A stretch of DNA of 64,000 nt from Deinococcus planocerae (GTDB taxonomy: Bacteria > Deinococcota > Deinococci > Deinococcales > Deinococcaceae), in NCBI RefSeq assembly GCF_002869765.1, contig NZ_PNOR01000005.1, positions 1 through 64,000 on the forward strand, given 5' to 3'. Below are positions 10,309 to 18,992 of this stretch, in pieces (positions within the stretch are counted from its first letter, which is position 1; every line of letters starts with the position of its first letter). A program made the position numbers and the translations under genes. Under the pieces are notes generated by a model that searched no databases, was not told where the DNA came from, and worked only from the letters and a program-made list of their open reading frames with translations.

Positions 10309-12008
10309 GCCCGCCTCCAGCCGGGGAAGCCCTCGATGGCGACGAGGGTGGGACGCGGGATGTTCGTGCCCGGCCTGGCGGCAAAGGTGCTCGTGAGCTT
10401 GTCCAGGCCCTCGCTGTCCTCGCCGGGGTGCTGCACCGACAGGAACAGGGTCCGCCCGTCGGGCGACCACACCGGGCCGGTCAACTCCGCGTCCCTCGGG
10501 CCGATGGCGAAGCGGTAGGCCTGGCCCGCGTTCCGCCCCTCGGTCGGGAAGAAGAACATCGCGTTGTGGCCGTGGAAAGCCTTGATGGGATTGGTGCCCA
10601 GATCGCTGTTGTCGGTCACCATCCAGAGGTTGCCGTAGGGGTCGAAGACGAGGTTGTCCGGGCTGGCGAAGCCGCTCTGGGGCCCGCCCACCGCGAAGAC
10701 CTCCCACAGGAACTTCCGGGCCGCCGGGTCGCCTTCGTCCTCGCGGAACCTCACGATCTGCCCGAAATAGTTGCCGTGTTTGGTGTTGTTCGTCAGCGCG
10801 ACGTACACCTCGCCCGTGCGGGGGTGAATCTCGATGTCCTCGGGGCGGTCCACCGGGGTGCCGCCCACCGCCAGCGCCGCCGCCCGGGCATCGGCGAGGA
10901 CGTTGGCCTGGGTGGCGAAGAGCGTCTTGCCGTCCGGGCCCTTGGCCTCCCGGAGCTTTGCGTTCTTCTCCAGGTCGAGGAGAACCCAGGTGCCGTTGCC
11001 GAAGTTCGCCACGTACAGGTCGCCGTCCGTGAGCAGGTCGAGGTTGGCCCGCCGGTTCGCGGGGTCGTACCTCCCCCGGCTGACGAACTTGTACACGCAC
11101 GAGTCCTGCATGTCGTCGCCCATGTAGCCCACCACGCGCCCGTCCTTCGCCAGGGTGACGGCCACGTTCTCGTGGCGGAAACGGCCCATCGCCGTGCGTT
11201 TTCTGGGCCGCCACGCGGGGTCGAAGGGGTCGATCTCGGTCACCCAGCCCTGGTGCGTCGCCTCGTAACCGCTGCCCGCCCAGGCCTTCGCGTAACCGTC
11301 CACGTTCTCCTCGCAGGTCAGGAGGGTGCCCCACGGGGTCTGCCCGCCCGAGCAATTGCCCACCGTTCCCCGGACGACCGTCGCGCCCCCCACGGCGGCG
11401 CTGCCCCGCGCCGGGCCGGTCAGCTCGATCTCGGTAAAGGCGTCCAGGCGGCGGTTCCTGGGGTCGGCGACGATCTTCCACCGCCCGCCCTCGCGGCGCA
11501 CCCGCACCACGCTCACCCCGACCGAGCGCATCTCGGCCTCGATTTGCGCGGGCGTGCGGTCTTCCGTGTTACCTCCCACGAACAGCGGATTCACGTACTC
11601 GTGGTTGATGGTGAGCAGGGCGTCGGTGGAACTCACGCCGCCTTCCAACATGTCGATGGGGAAAAAGCCCACGAAATCGTGGTTGAAGCCGATCTCGCGC
11701 CCACCCTCGGTGAAGACCTCGCCCCAGGGGGCCAGCACCTGCCAGCGGTAGCCGGCGGGCAGGGTCAGGGTGTCGGCGTTTCCCGGCTCGATGGCGCGGA
11801 AGGTCGGTACCGTGCGGGGGTCGAGCTCCTGGGCGCCCGCCGACACCGGGGCGCCGTTGTTCGCCGTGGCCCCCGCCTCGCCGAGGGTCAGGGGCAGGGT
11901 GACCGCCGCCGCGGTGGCCGCCGTGCCCAGCGCGCCGCGCCGGGTAAGCCGGGTGTCCAGCAGGCGGTGCCAGGCGCTGAGCGGAGCTTTGCCGTCCGTG
12001 CTCGTCAT
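10305..12008 (-). CDS. PhoX family phosphatase, Tat-exported (DUF839)
   Basis: A secreted beta-propeller phosphatase of the PhoX/DUF839 family, about 567 aa. The N-terminus has a twin-arginine signal (LTRRGALGTAATAAAVTLPL, Arg pair near residues 23-24), indicating folded, cofactor-loaded export. Typical family parts are NHEYVNPLF, TNNTKHGNYFG, FDPYGNLWMVTDNS and PDGRTLFLSVQHPGE. I prefer the ATG at 12008 because CAGAAT lies 7 nt upstream as a leaderless -10; an in-frame ATG at 12017 is the alternative. The gene is followed by a coupled small ORF. Role in phosphate scavenging is from the family; no Pho box was identified. Confidence 0.85.
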   Translation of the reverse strand: MTSTDGKAPLSAWHRLLDTRLTRRGALGTAATAAAVTLPLTLGEAGATANNGAPVSAGAQELDPRTVPTFRAIEPGNADTLTLPAGYRWQVLAPWGEVFTEGGREIGFNHDFVGFFPIDMLEGGVSSTDALLTINHEYVNPLFVGGNTEDRTPAQIEAEMRSVGVSVVRVRREGGRWKIVADPRNRRLDAFTEIELTGPARGSAAVGGATVVRGTVGNCSGGQTPWGTLLTCEENVDGYAKAWAGSGYEATHQGWVTEIDPFDPAWRPRKRTAMGRFRHENVAVTLAKDGRVVGYMGDDMQDSCVYKFVSRGRYDPANRRANLDLLTDGDLYVANFGNGTWVLLDLEKNAKLREAKGPDGKTLFATQANVLADARAAALAVGGTPVDRPEDIEIHPRTGEVYVALTNNTKHGNYFGQIVRFREDEGDPAARKFLWEVFAVGGPQSGFASPDNLVFDPYGNLWMVTDNSDLGTNPIKAFHGHNAMFFFPTEGRNAGQAYRFAIGPRDAELTGPVWSPDGRTLFLSVQHPGEDSEGLDKLTSTFAARPGTNIPRPTLVAIEGFPGWRRA

Positions 12009-12097
12009 ACCCCCCATTCTGCGCGCGGCACGTCAGCGGCGCCTCAGCGGGAGGTCAGCCGGGCGTCAGGAAGGCCTGGGAAATGCGCGGGTCCCGG

Positions 12098-12505
12098 TCA
12101 GCCTCCCGTGACCTCGTGCCCCGCCGCCCGCAGCGCCGCCACCGCGTTCGCCAGCCGCCCCGCCTTGACGAGCACGTAGTCGGTGTCGAAGGTGGACAGC
12201 GCGAAGATGCCCACGCCCGCGTCCCGCAGGGGGTTCAGCACCGCCGCCAGGACCCCCGTGAGGTGGAAGGGAAAGGGCCCGTGAAGCCGCAGGGCCGCCC
12301 AGCCGCCCTCCACCCGCAGCTCGCCGGGCACAGGAGCAGGCACGTTCGCCGCCGCCGTGACGATGCTGAGCTCGCCCGGCGCCCCCACCACCGCCCAGAG
12401 CTCCCCTTGCGTGGCCCAGGCGGGCGGGGCAGACCCCGGCGGCCCCTGGGCCACCACGTACTCGCCGTTCAGAGCCGAGAGCCTGAGCCGCGCCGCGTCG
12501 GTCAT
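12098..12505 (-). CDS. ACT domain-containing protein
   Basis: A 135-aa protein of the COG3603 type with two ACT-like halves, predicted to bind amino acids. The C-terminal half, FHLTGVLAAVLNPLRDAGVGIFALSTFDTDYVLVK, is the classical ACT beta-alpha-beta pattern with the DTDYVLV strand. No catalytic domain is present, so a regulatory or sensor role is likely. Start MTDAARLRL at 12505, with CAGGAT 6 nt upstream as a possible leaderless -10. Confidence 0.75.
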   Translation of the reverse strand: MTDAARLRLSALNGEYVVAQGPPGSAPPAWATQGELWAVVGAPGELSIVTAAANVPAPVPGELRVEGGWAALRLHGPFPFHLTGVLAAVLNPLRDAGVGIFALSTFDTDYVLVKAGRLANAVAALRAAGHEVTGG

Positions 12506-12577
12506 GGACCCATCCTGCACCCTTGCGGCGGAGGATGCCCCCGACGGGGGAGGGCACCGTAACTGACGGGCCGGGAA

Positions 12578-12606
12578 TTGATGGCCCCCTAAAATGAGAG
12601 TACATT
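12578..12606 (+). promoter_or_regulatory. spoVS promoter
   Basis: TTGATG (12578-12583) and TACATT (12601-12606) with exactly 17 nt between them, in an AT-rich pocket. The predicted start near 12613 leaves a leader of about 35 nt that contains GGAGGC before the GTG start. Unlike most genes here, spoVS has a conventional leadered promoter, consistent with strong expression. Confidence 0.6.
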
Positions 12607-12646
12607 TAGAACCATTAATACTTCGACCCTGGAGGCAACCCAACCC

Positions 12647-12928
12647 GTGGAAACCCTGCGCGTGTCCGGCAAGTCCCGGCCCAATGCGGTCGCCGGGGCG
12701 GTGGCGGCCCTGCTGCGCTCGCAGGGCCGGGTGGAGCTTCAGGCCATCGGGCCCGCCGCCGTGAATCAGGCGGTCAAGGCGCTCGCCATCGCGCGGGGCT
12801 ACCTCGTCGGCGACGGGCTCGACCTCACCGCGCAGCCCGCCTTCGTCAAGCTCGACATGGCCGAGGAAGAACGCACCGCCGTCACCTTCAGTGTGGTGGC
12901 CCTCCGTCTCCAGAACGGCGCGGGCTGA
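12647..12928 (+). CDS. spoVS: stage V sporulation protein S (SpoVS)
   Basis: A 93-aa SpoVS protein, Alba-like and nucleic-acid-binding. It is colinear with the family: METLRVSGKSRPNAVAGAVA at the N-terminus, VELQAIGPAAVNQAVKALAIARGYL in the middle and the C-terminal strand TAVTFSVVALRLQ. It starts with GTG behind GGAGGC. Deinococcus does not sporulate, so the role must differ from that in Bacillus; the family is conserved in Deinococcus-Thermus. Confidence 0.92.
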   Translation: METLRVSGKSRPNAVAGAVAALLRSQGRVELQAIGPAAVNQAVKALAIARGYLVGDGLDLTAQPAFVKLDMAEEERTAVTFSVVALRLQNGAG

Positions 12929-13021
12929 GCCTTTCCGTACGCCTTCCTCAATCACCTTGACGCGAGCCTCATAAAACTTGAGTGATGGACGCTAAGATGT
13001 GAGGCAGGAGGAAGACCAGTC

Positions 13022-13702
13022 ATGATCTTCGGGCCGTACACCATCTTGATCATCGTCGTTTTCGTCGCCTCGTTGCTGATCCAGGGGTACCTCAGCCGCA
13101 CCTACGGACAGTGGGGGCGCGTGCGCAATACCCACAACCTGACGGGTGCCCAGGCCGCCCGCATGATGCTCGACGAGAACGGGCTCTCGCACGTCCCCGT
13201 GAACGTGGTGCCCGGCAACCTGTCGGACCACTACGACCCCATCCGCAAGACGGTGAACCTCTCGGAGGCCAACTACCACGTGCCCAGCGTCTCGGCCCTG
13301 GCGGTCGCCGCCCACGAGGTCGGGCACGCCATCCAGGACAAGGTGCGGATGCCCGCTCTGGTGCTGCGCGGCAGGCTCGCCGTGCCGCTGAGCCTGGGGA
13401 TGAACCTCGCGCCGCTGCTGCTCCTCGCGGGCGTGTTCTTGCAGCTCACGGGACTGCTGTGGCTCGGCGTGATCCTCTTCGCGGGGGCGCTGCTCTTCCA
13501 CCTCGTCACCCTGCCCGTCGAGTTCGACGCCAGCCGCCGGGCGCTCGCCTACCTCAACGGGCGCGGCATCGTCGCCGGGCGCGAGAGCCAGGGTGCGCGG
13601 GCCGTGCTCACCGCTGCCGCCCTGACCTACGTCGCGGGCTTCGCGATGGCGCTCGCGCAGCTTCTGAACGTGCTCGGCATCGCGCGCAGCCAGAGTGACT
13701 GA
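13022..13702 (+). CDS. membrane zinc metallopeptidase (YugP family)
   Basis: A 226-aa membrane protease. The N-terminal segment (ILIIVVFVASLLIQGYL, residues 8-24) is followed by a catalytic region with HEVGH at 98-102 and then three hydrophobic segments (about 115-165 and 200-218). The DASRRAL stretch after the second segment pair supplies the probable third ligand region, as in YugP. Length and topology match the family. AGGAGGAAG precedes the ATG. Substrate unknown. Confidence 0.85.
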   Translation: MIFGPYTILIIVVFVASLLIQGYLSRTYGQWGRVRNTHNLTGAQAARMMLDENGLSHVPVNVVPGNLSDHYDPIRKTVNLSEANYHVPSVSALAVAAHEVGHAIQDKVRMPALVLRGRLAVPLSLGMNLAPLLLLAGVFLQLTGLLWLGVILFAGALLFHLVTLPVEFDASRRALAYLNGRGIVAGRESQGARAVLTAAALTYVAGFAMALAQLLNVLGIARSQSD

Positions 13703-13727
13703 GAGCTTCCCGTAGAACAGACAGAAC

Positions 13728-13756
13728 AGACGCCCCGGCCATATGCCGGGGCGTCT
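13728..13756. terminator. bidirectional terminator hairpin
   Basis: A perfect 12-bp stem (AGACGCCCCGGC / GCCGGGGCGTCT) with a 5-nt loop, lying between the convergent ends of the zinc protease gene (13702) and the Fe-S factor gene (13783). Only a short T stretch follows on the plus strand. Confidence 0.75.
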
Positions 13757-13782
13757 GCTTGACGGCAGACGGCTGAGCACGC

Positions 13783-14157
13783 CTACACGCTGAAGCCGAA
13801 CATCCGCATCTGGCGCTTGCCGTCCTCGGTCATCTTGTCCGGGCCCCAGGGCGGCGTCCAGACGAATTCGACGTTGACCTCGCTCACCCCGTCGAGGCGA
13901 CCGACGGCCATCTCGGCGTCCGCGCGGATCAGGTCTTGCACCGGGCAGCCCACGCTGGTGAGGGTCATGGTGATGTCCACGACGCCCCCCTCGCCGACGT
14001 CCACCCCGTAGATCAGCCCGAGGTCCACGACGTTGACGGGAATCTCGGGGTCCTTGACGACCTTGAGGGCCTCGAGAATCTGCGCCTCGCTCGGCAGGCC
14101 CTCCGGCGTCGCGCCCTGCGCGGTCACGTTGGCGTCGGTGGTGTTCGTATCGTCCAT
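13783..14157 (-). CDS. MIP18/DUF59 family metal-sulfur cluster assembly protein (SufT/PaaD-like)
   Basis: A 124-aa Fe-S assembly accessory protein. The core EALKVVKDPEIPVNVVDLGLIYGVDV and the Cys-containing TLTSVGCPVQDLI are diagnostic, as is the C-terminal FVWTPPWGPDKMTEDGKRQM. The ATG overlaps the stop of the upstream rhodanese gene (TGATG), so the pair is an operon. Sulfur handling by the rhodanese and cluster maturation by this protein are plausibly linked. Confidence 0.88.
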   Translation of the reverse strand: MDDTNTTDANVTAQGATPEGLPSEAQILEALKVVKDPEIPVNVVDLGLIYGVDVGEGGVVDITMTLTSVGCPVQDLIRADAEMAVGRLDGVSEVNVEFVWTPPWGPDKMTEDGKRQMRMFGFSV

Positions 14158-14471
14158 CAGCCCTTCCCCCCTTCGGTGGGCAGCCCGCTTTCCGCCCAGG
14201 CCAGCGTGCCGCCCGCGAGGTTCACGACGTCGGTGTACCCGCGGTCGAGCAGGTATTGCCCTGCGCGGGCGCTGCGGGCCCCGCTGCGGCAGATCATCAC
14301 CAGCGGGCGGCCTTGCGGCAACTCCCCGTAGCGGGCCTCGAACTCGCTCAGCGCGAGGAGCTGCGCCCCCTCGGCGTGCACCTCCTCGAACTCGTGCCCC
14401 TCGCGCACGTCCACGAGCAGGGCCCCCTCCCGCACCATCTTCTGCCCCTCTTCGGGCGTAACTTCCCTCAT
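14157..14471 (-). CDS. rhodanese-like domain protein
   Basis: A 104-aa single-domain rhodanese with the active-site loop VMICRSGARSARAG (catalytic Cys, CRSGARS type) and the N-terminal VDVREGHEFEEVH motif. It transfers sulfane sulfur. The ATG at 14471 is favoured by TATCCT (reverse strand, 14479-14484) 7 nt upstream. It is first in an operon with the MIP18-type gene. A second rhodanese gene diverges only 66 bp away. Confidence 0.88.
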   Translation of the reverse strand: MREVTPEEGQKMVREGALLVDVREGHEFEEVHAEGAQLLALSEFEARYGELPQGRPLVMICRSGARSARAGQYLLDRGYTDVVNLAGGTLAWAESGLPTEGGKG

Positions 14472-14478
14472 GGGGCCC

Positions 14479-14530
14479 AGGATAGCCCAGGGGCCGATCC
14501 CCAATGGTGCGGGGAAGGGAAGGCTACACT
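14479..14530. promoter_or_regulatory. back-to-back leaderless promoters for two rhodanese genes
   Basis: On the minus strand TATCCT (14479-14484) lies 7 nt before the ATG at 14471. On the plus strand TACACT (14525-14530) lies 6 nt before the ATG at 14537. Both promoters fit in the 65-bp spacer with no room for leaders. Confidence 0.55.
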
Positions 14531-14536
14531 CCTCCC

Positions 14537-14854
14537 ATGCCCCTTCCCGGCGGCGTGACCGTCATCGACCTGCGGCCCGAGGACCTGCGGCGGCGTGAGC
14601 CCCTGGAGCGCCTGACCCCCCTCCCGGTGCGCGCTGTCTCGCTGGACGCCATCGAGGAGGGCACCCACGGGCTCGGGCCCGACCTCGGCCCCCTCGTCGT
14701 GGTCTGCGAGCGGGGCGCGCGTTCGGGGCTGGCCGCGCGCTACCTTCAGGCGGACGGGCTGGAGGCGGTGGCCTATCCCGGCGGCGTTCCGGCCCTGGCG
14801 CGCGAGGGTGAAGGAAAGGCCCTGGCGACCGAGACGGACCCCCCTCTACCCTGA
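14537..14854 (+). CDS. rhodanese-like protein, 105 aa
   Basis: A small rhodanese-fold protein with VIDLRPEDLRR at the front and the active-site loop VVVCERGARSGLAARYL (Cys present, CERGARS). The C-terminal YPGGVPALAR matches the usual NLxGG region. It is shorter and more divergent than its divergent neighbour at 14157. The ATG at 14537 has TACACT 6 nt upstream. The next gene starts 3 nt after its stop. Confidence 0.75.
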   Translation: MPLPGGVTVIDLRPEDLRRREPLERLTPLPVRAVSLDAIEEGTHGLGPDLGPLVVVCERGARSGLAARYLQADGLEAVAYPGGVPALAREGEGKALATETDPPLP

Positions 14855-14857
14855 GCC

Positions 14858-15196
14858 GTGGACGTTTCTCCCGAACAGTTCGAGCGGATGGCGAAGGCCA
14901 CCCTCGTCGCCTACGCCACCCGCCTCGGGCCCAGCCTCGACCTCACGATGGAGCCGGAGCCCGGGGCGGTCCGCTTCCTCCTGCGGCGGCAGACCACCCC
15001 GTCCTCGGAAACCTTCGGGGCCGCCGCCGTCGTCGCCAAGCCCGCCGTCGACGCCGACGGGGTGGAGCCCTTCCAGCGCGTTCTCGACCACCTGCTCGAC
15101 CTCAACGAGAAAGACACGCTGCCCCCGGTGGAAGGCGGCGAGTTGCCCACCGTCTGCGAGTACCGGGAGGGGGCGGGCTTCCGGGCACTGGGCTGA
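14858..15196 (+). CDS. hypothetical protein, 112 aa
   Basis: Not recognised. A soluble acidic protein starting with GTG (VDVSPEQFERMAKATLVAYATRLG) and ending in CEYREGAGFRALG. TACCCT (14847-14852) overlaps the previous stop codon and ends 5 nt before the GTG, so it can be transcribed separately as a leaderless message. No motif identified. It precedes a universal stress protein gene. Confidence 0.6.
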   Translation: MDVSPEQFERMAKATLVAYATRLGPSLDLTMEPEPGAVRFLLRRQTTPSSETFGAAAVVAKPAVDADGVEPFQRVLDHLLDLNEKDTLPPVEGGELPTVCEYREGAGFRALG

Positions 15197-15256
15197 GGGC
15201 GGGGCGGGCGACGTGGACGGTAACTCTCCGGTAATGGCCGGGGCTACGCTCGCCCT

Positions 15257-15757
15257 ATGCCCCCCGACGAAGGAACGGCCCACCCCACCCTGCTCGTGAC
15301 CACCGATACCAGCCCGCTCGGCGATCACGCCCTCGCCCACGCGCAGGCGCTCGCCGCCGGGCTGGGGGCCGAGCTGTGCGCCCTGCTCGTGCTGCCCGAT
15401 CCCCTCCCCGCCGTGGCGGACGGAATCGCCTATCTGCCGCCCATGAGCGAGGGGGACCTGCTCGCGGAGCGGCGGGGGGCCGAAGAAAAGCTCGCCGCCC
15501 GCGTGCCCGGCGCCCGGGTGCGGGTGGAGCGGGCCACCGGACGCCCCATCCCGGGCGTGATCCTGGGGGTGGCGCGCGACGAGGACGCCCGCCTGATCGT
15601 GATGAGCACCCACGGGCGCAGCGGCCTGAGCCGCGCCCTGCTCGGCAGCGTGGCGGAGGGGGTGGCCCACCACTCGCCCGTCCCGGTGCTGCTCGTGCGG
15701 GCGCACCACCCGGTCACCCCCTGGTCGGCCTCCCGGCAGGCGGAGCAGGTGGGCTGA
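15257..15757 (+). CDS. universal stress protein, UspA family
   Basis: A 166-aa single-domain Usp. The N-terminal TLLVTTDTSPLGDHALAHA strand-helix and the C-terminal ATP-binding loop STHGRSGLSRALLGS followed by SPVPVLLVRA identify the ATP-binding subclass. An insert, LPDPLPAVADGIAYLPPMSE, follows the second strand. TACGCT (15245-15250) is 6 nt before the ATG. Role in stress resistance is from the family. Confidence 0.9.
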   Translation: MPPDEGTAHPTLLVTTDTSPLGDHALAHAQALAAGLGAELCALLVLPDPLPAVADGIAYLPPMSEGDLLAERRGAEEKLAARVPGARVRVERATGRPIPGVILGVARDEDARLIVMSTHGRSGLSRALLGSVAEGVAHHSPVPVLLVRAHHPVTPWSASRQAEQVG

Positions 15758-15821
15758 GGCTCCCCGCCCCCGTTCCCTGCCTCACGCTCGCTCCCGTGAC
15801 GGTCGGCTAAACTGGCGCGTT

Positions 15822-18365
15822 ATGCCCGATGTTGCCCAGCGCCGTGCGCGTGTGAAACCCGAAGTGATGAGTCCCGTGGGAGGCTGGCCGCAACTGCGCG
15901 CCGCCGTGGAAGCGGGGGCCGATGCCGTCTTCTTCGGGGTCGAGACCTTTCACGCGCGGGCCAAGGTGGGCTTCACGAACGAGGAGCTGCCCGACCTCAT
16001 GCGGGCGCTGCACGAGCGCGGCGTGCTGGGCTTCGTCACCTTCAACGTGCTCGTCTTCGACCGCGAGCTGCGCGAGGCCGAATCGCAGCTCATCCACCTC
16101 GCCGAGAGCGGCGTGGACGCGATCATCGTGCAGGACCTCGGGGTCGCGCGGCTGGCGCACCAGATTTGCCCCGACCTCCCCATCCACGGCTCCACGCAGA
16201 TGAGCGTCACCTCCGCCGAGGGCGCCGAACTCGCCCGCCGCTTCGGGGCGAGCCGGGTCGTGCTGGGGCGCGAACTCTCCCTGCGCGACATCGGGCGCAT
16301 CGCGTCTCAGACCGACCTCGAACTCGAAACCTTCGTCCACGGCGCCCTGTGCGTCAGTTACTCCGGGCAGTGCTTCTCCTCGGAGGCGTGGGGGGGCCGC
16401 TCCGCGAACCGCGGCCAGTGTGCCCAGGCGTGCCGCCTCCCCTACGAGATGCTGGTGGACGGCGTTTACCGCGATCTCGGCGACGCGCGCTACCTGCTCT
16501 CGCCCGGCGACCTCTACGCCCTTCACCAGGTGCCCGACCTCATCCAGGCGGGCGTGAACTGCCTGAAGATCGAGGGCCGCTACAAGGACGCCGACTTCGT
16601 GGCCCTGACGACCGCCGCCTACCGCCGGGCCGTGGACGAGGCGTGGGCGGGGTTGCCCCTGAGCGTGACCGCACAGGAGGAGCGCGACCTGGAGCAGGTC
16701 TACTCGCGCGGCCTGGGTCCCCACTTCCTGAGCGGGACGAACCACCAGACGGTCGTGCGGGGCCGGGCCCCCAGGCACCGGGGCGTGCGGGTGGGCACCG
16801 TGCGGGGCGTGACCGAGCGCGGCGTCCTCGTCGAGCTGACGGAGGAAGTGCGCCCCGGCGACGGCCTCGTCTTCGACCCCGCGAACTGGCGCACGCCCGA
16901 GGGCCGCGAGGAGGGCGGCTTCCTGTACGGCCTGTGGCAGCGCGGGCGGCAGGTCGAGACGGTGCGGGCGGGGGAGACCGCCGAACTGCGCTTCGGGCGG
17001 GGCGCGGTGGACCCGGCGCGGGTGCGGCCCGGCGACCCGGTGTGGCGCACGCACGACCCCGCCCTCTCCAACCGCGTCAAACCTTTCCTCGAAGCGCAGG
17101 ACCCGGTGTACACCCGCCCCGTCACCGCCCACTTCCGGGGTCACGTCGGGGAGGGGCCCGCCCTCACCCTCACCGACGAGCAGGGACGCAGCGTCACGGC
17201 GACTCTCGACGCCCCCCTCCAGCCCGCCCGCAACCGCGCGCTGGACGAGGCGACCCTCGCCGAGCAACTCGGCAGGCTGGGCGGCACGGGCTACCACCTC
17301 GCGGGCCTGAGCGCCGACCTCGCCGGGGCCGGGTTCCTCCCCGTGTCGGGACTCAACGCGCTGCGGCGGGAGGCGGTGGAGGGGCTCACCGCCCTGCGCG
17401 GTCAGGCCCCCGAACGCAAGATTCAGACACGGTTGGACGAGACGCTGCGGGAGGCCCTCGCCTCACAGCCCACGGCCCACGCCCCCCAACCCCGCCTCCA
17501 CGTCCTCGTCCGCACCCCCGAGCAACTGGGCGCCGCCCTGGAAGAACGCCCCGACTCCATCACCCTCGACTACCTGGAGCTGTACGGCCTGGGGCCCAGT
17601 GTCGAGCGGGTGCGGGCGGCGGGCCTTCCCGTGCGGGTCGCCAGCCCGCGCATCCTCAAGCCGACCGAGCAAAACCTCCAGCGGTTCCTGCTCTCGCTGA
17701 ACGCGGAATTGCTCGTCCGGTCGGGCGGGCTGCTGGAGGGTTTGCAGGGCACGCCCGACCTGCCCGCGCTGACGGGCGACTTCAGCCTCAACGCGGCGAA
17801 CGTCCTGACCACCCGCGCGCTGCTCGACCTGAGGCTAAACCGCGTCACGCCCACGCACGACCTCAACGCCGCGCAGATCACCGACCTCGCCCGGCTGGTC
17901 GGGCCCGAGCGGCTGGAAGTCATCGCCTACCAGCACCTGCCCGTCTTCCACACCGAGCACTGCGTCTTCTGCCGCTTCCTGTCACAGGGCACCGACCACA
18001 CCAACTGCGGCCACCCCTGCGAGTCGCACCGGGTCGCCCTGCGGGATGAGCGTGGCCTTACGCACCCCGTCATGGCCGACGTGGGCTGCCGCAACACCGT
18101 CTTCGAGGGCCGTCCCCAGGTGGCGGGCGCCCACCTGACGGACTGGCTGGCGGCGGGATTGCGCGACTTCCGCCTCGAATTCGTCCACGAGACGCCGGGG
18201 CAGGTGCGCGAGGTGATCCGCCTGCACCGCGCCTTCCTCGCGGGCGAGCTTGGCGCGACCGCGCTGGAAGCCCGGCTGCGCGTCCTCTCCGACCAGGGAA
18301 CGACCGAGGGGAGCCTCTTCGTGCCGGAGGGGTTCGACCGCCTGCCCGCCCTGCCCGTCGTGTAG
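15822..18365 (+). CDS. U32 family protein (RlhA/TrhP-type RNA hydroxylation protein with DUF3656)
   Basis: An 847-aa U32 protein. Such proteins are now linked to prephenate-dependent hydroxylation of rRNA or tRNA rather than proteolysis. The U32 signature ETFVHGALCVSYSGQC is at about residues 169-184, with nearby RGQCAQACRLPY giving four Cys that can bind an Fe-S cluster. A DUF3656-like middle follows, and the C-terminus has more Cys (HCVFCRFLSQG, NCGHPC). TAAACT (15808-15813) is 8 nt before the ATG. Which RNA it modifies is not certain. A linker at residues 549-557 resembles one in RecQ. Confidence 0.85.
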   Translation: MPDVAQRRARVKPEVMSPVGGWPQLRAAVEAGADAVFFGVETFHARAKVGFTNEELPDLMRALHERGVLGFVTFNVLVFDRELREAESQLIHLAESGVDAIIVQDLGVARLAHQICPDLPIHGSTQMSVTSAEGAELARRFGASRVVLGRELSLRDIGRIASQTDLELETFVHGALCVSYSGQCFSSEAWGGRSANRGQCAQACRLPYEMLVDGVYRDLGDARYLLSPGDLYALHQVPDLIQAGVNCLKIEGRYKDADFVALTTAAYRRAVDEAWAGLPLSVTAQEERDLEQVYSRGLGPHFLSGTNHQTVVRGRAPRHRGVRVGTVRGVTERGVLVELTEEVRPGDGLVFDPANWRTPEGREEGGFLYGLWQRGRQVETVRAGETAELRFGRGAVDPARVRPGDPVWRTHDPALSNRVKPFLEAQDPVYTRPVTAHFRGHVGEGPALTLTDEQGRSVTATLDAPLQPARNRALDEATLAEQLGRLGGTGYHLAGLSADLAGAGFLPVSGLNALRREAVEGLTALRGQAPERKIQTRLDETLREALASQPTAHAPQPRLHVLVRTPEQLGAALEERPDSITLDYLELYGLGPSVERVRAAGLPVRVASPRILKPTEQNLQRFLLSLNAELLVRSGGLLEGLQGTPDLPALTGDFSLNAANVLTTRALLDLRLNRVTPTHDLNAAQITDLARLVGPERLEVIAYQHLPVFHTEHCVFCRFLSQGTDHTNCGHPCESHRVALRDERGLTHPVMADVGCRNTVFEGRPQVAGAHLTDWLAAGLRDFRLEFVHETPGQVREVIRLHRAFLAGELGATALEARLRVLSDQGTTEGSLFVPEGFDRLPALPVV

Positions 18366-18467
18366 GAAAAGGGGGAGGGGGGACGGCGGAGTTAGGCCAC
18401 GCTTCATGAAGCCCTGCTTGCCAAGATGTTCACTTCCGTCAGGAAAGCGGGCCCCGTACGATGACCC

Positions 18468-18992
18468 ATGCGCGCGGCGGAACCCGTGAAAACCGAACGG
18501 CACGACGTGGGGGCGGGGCAACACCACACCAACACGGGGGTGCGCCCGGTGCACACCTACCGCGAGCACGCCCACGGCCTGTTCGTCGCGCGGGACTTCG
18601 TGGCCCACCCGCGCATCCGCGCGTGGCAGGCCCACCTCCTGCCGGAGACCGGCGTGCAGGTCTGCCGCTACGACTTCCACGGCCCCCGCGAACACGACCA
18701 CTACATCGACGTCGCCACCATCACGCGGGAAGGCGACCTCTGGACCGTCCGCGACCATTACCTCGACATCGTGGTCCACGACGGCATGGCCGCCGAGATC
18801 GTGGACACCGACGAACTCGTCGCCGCGCACGAGGCGGGGTTCATCGGCGCCGCCGAGCTGTGCCGCGCGGTCGCCACCGCCCACCGGGTCGTCTCCGGCC
18901 TCGTGCGCGCCCGCTACAGCGTGCCGGAGTGGCTCGCCGGGCAGGGCGTCCACGTCGAGTGGCTGAGCACGCCCGAGACGGTGACGGTCTGA
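18468..18992 (+). CDS. DUF402 domain-containing protein
   Basis: A 174-aa protein of the DUF402 fold (COG2306), whose relatives include nucleoside di/triphosphate phosphatases. The pattern YDFHGPREHDHYIDVATITREGDLWTVRDHYLDIVVHDG with conserved acidic residues and DTDEL supports this. TACGAT (18457-18462) lies 5 nt before the ATG. It overlaps the next gene by 34 nt in another frame. Confidence 0.75.
   Translation: MRAAEPVKTERHDVGAGQHHTNTGVRPVHTYREHAHGLFVARDFVAHPRIRAWQAHLLPETGVQVCRYDFHGPREHDHYIDVATITREGDLWTVRDHYLDIVVHDGMAAEIVDTDELVAAHEAGFIGAAELCRAVATAHRVVSGLVRARYSVPEWLAGQGVHVEWLSTPETVTV

Noticed and set aside
10290..12179. 629-aa plus-strand frame over the PhoX gene
   Set aside because: Shadow of the PhoX coding frame; His/Arg/Pro-rich with no recognisable domain.
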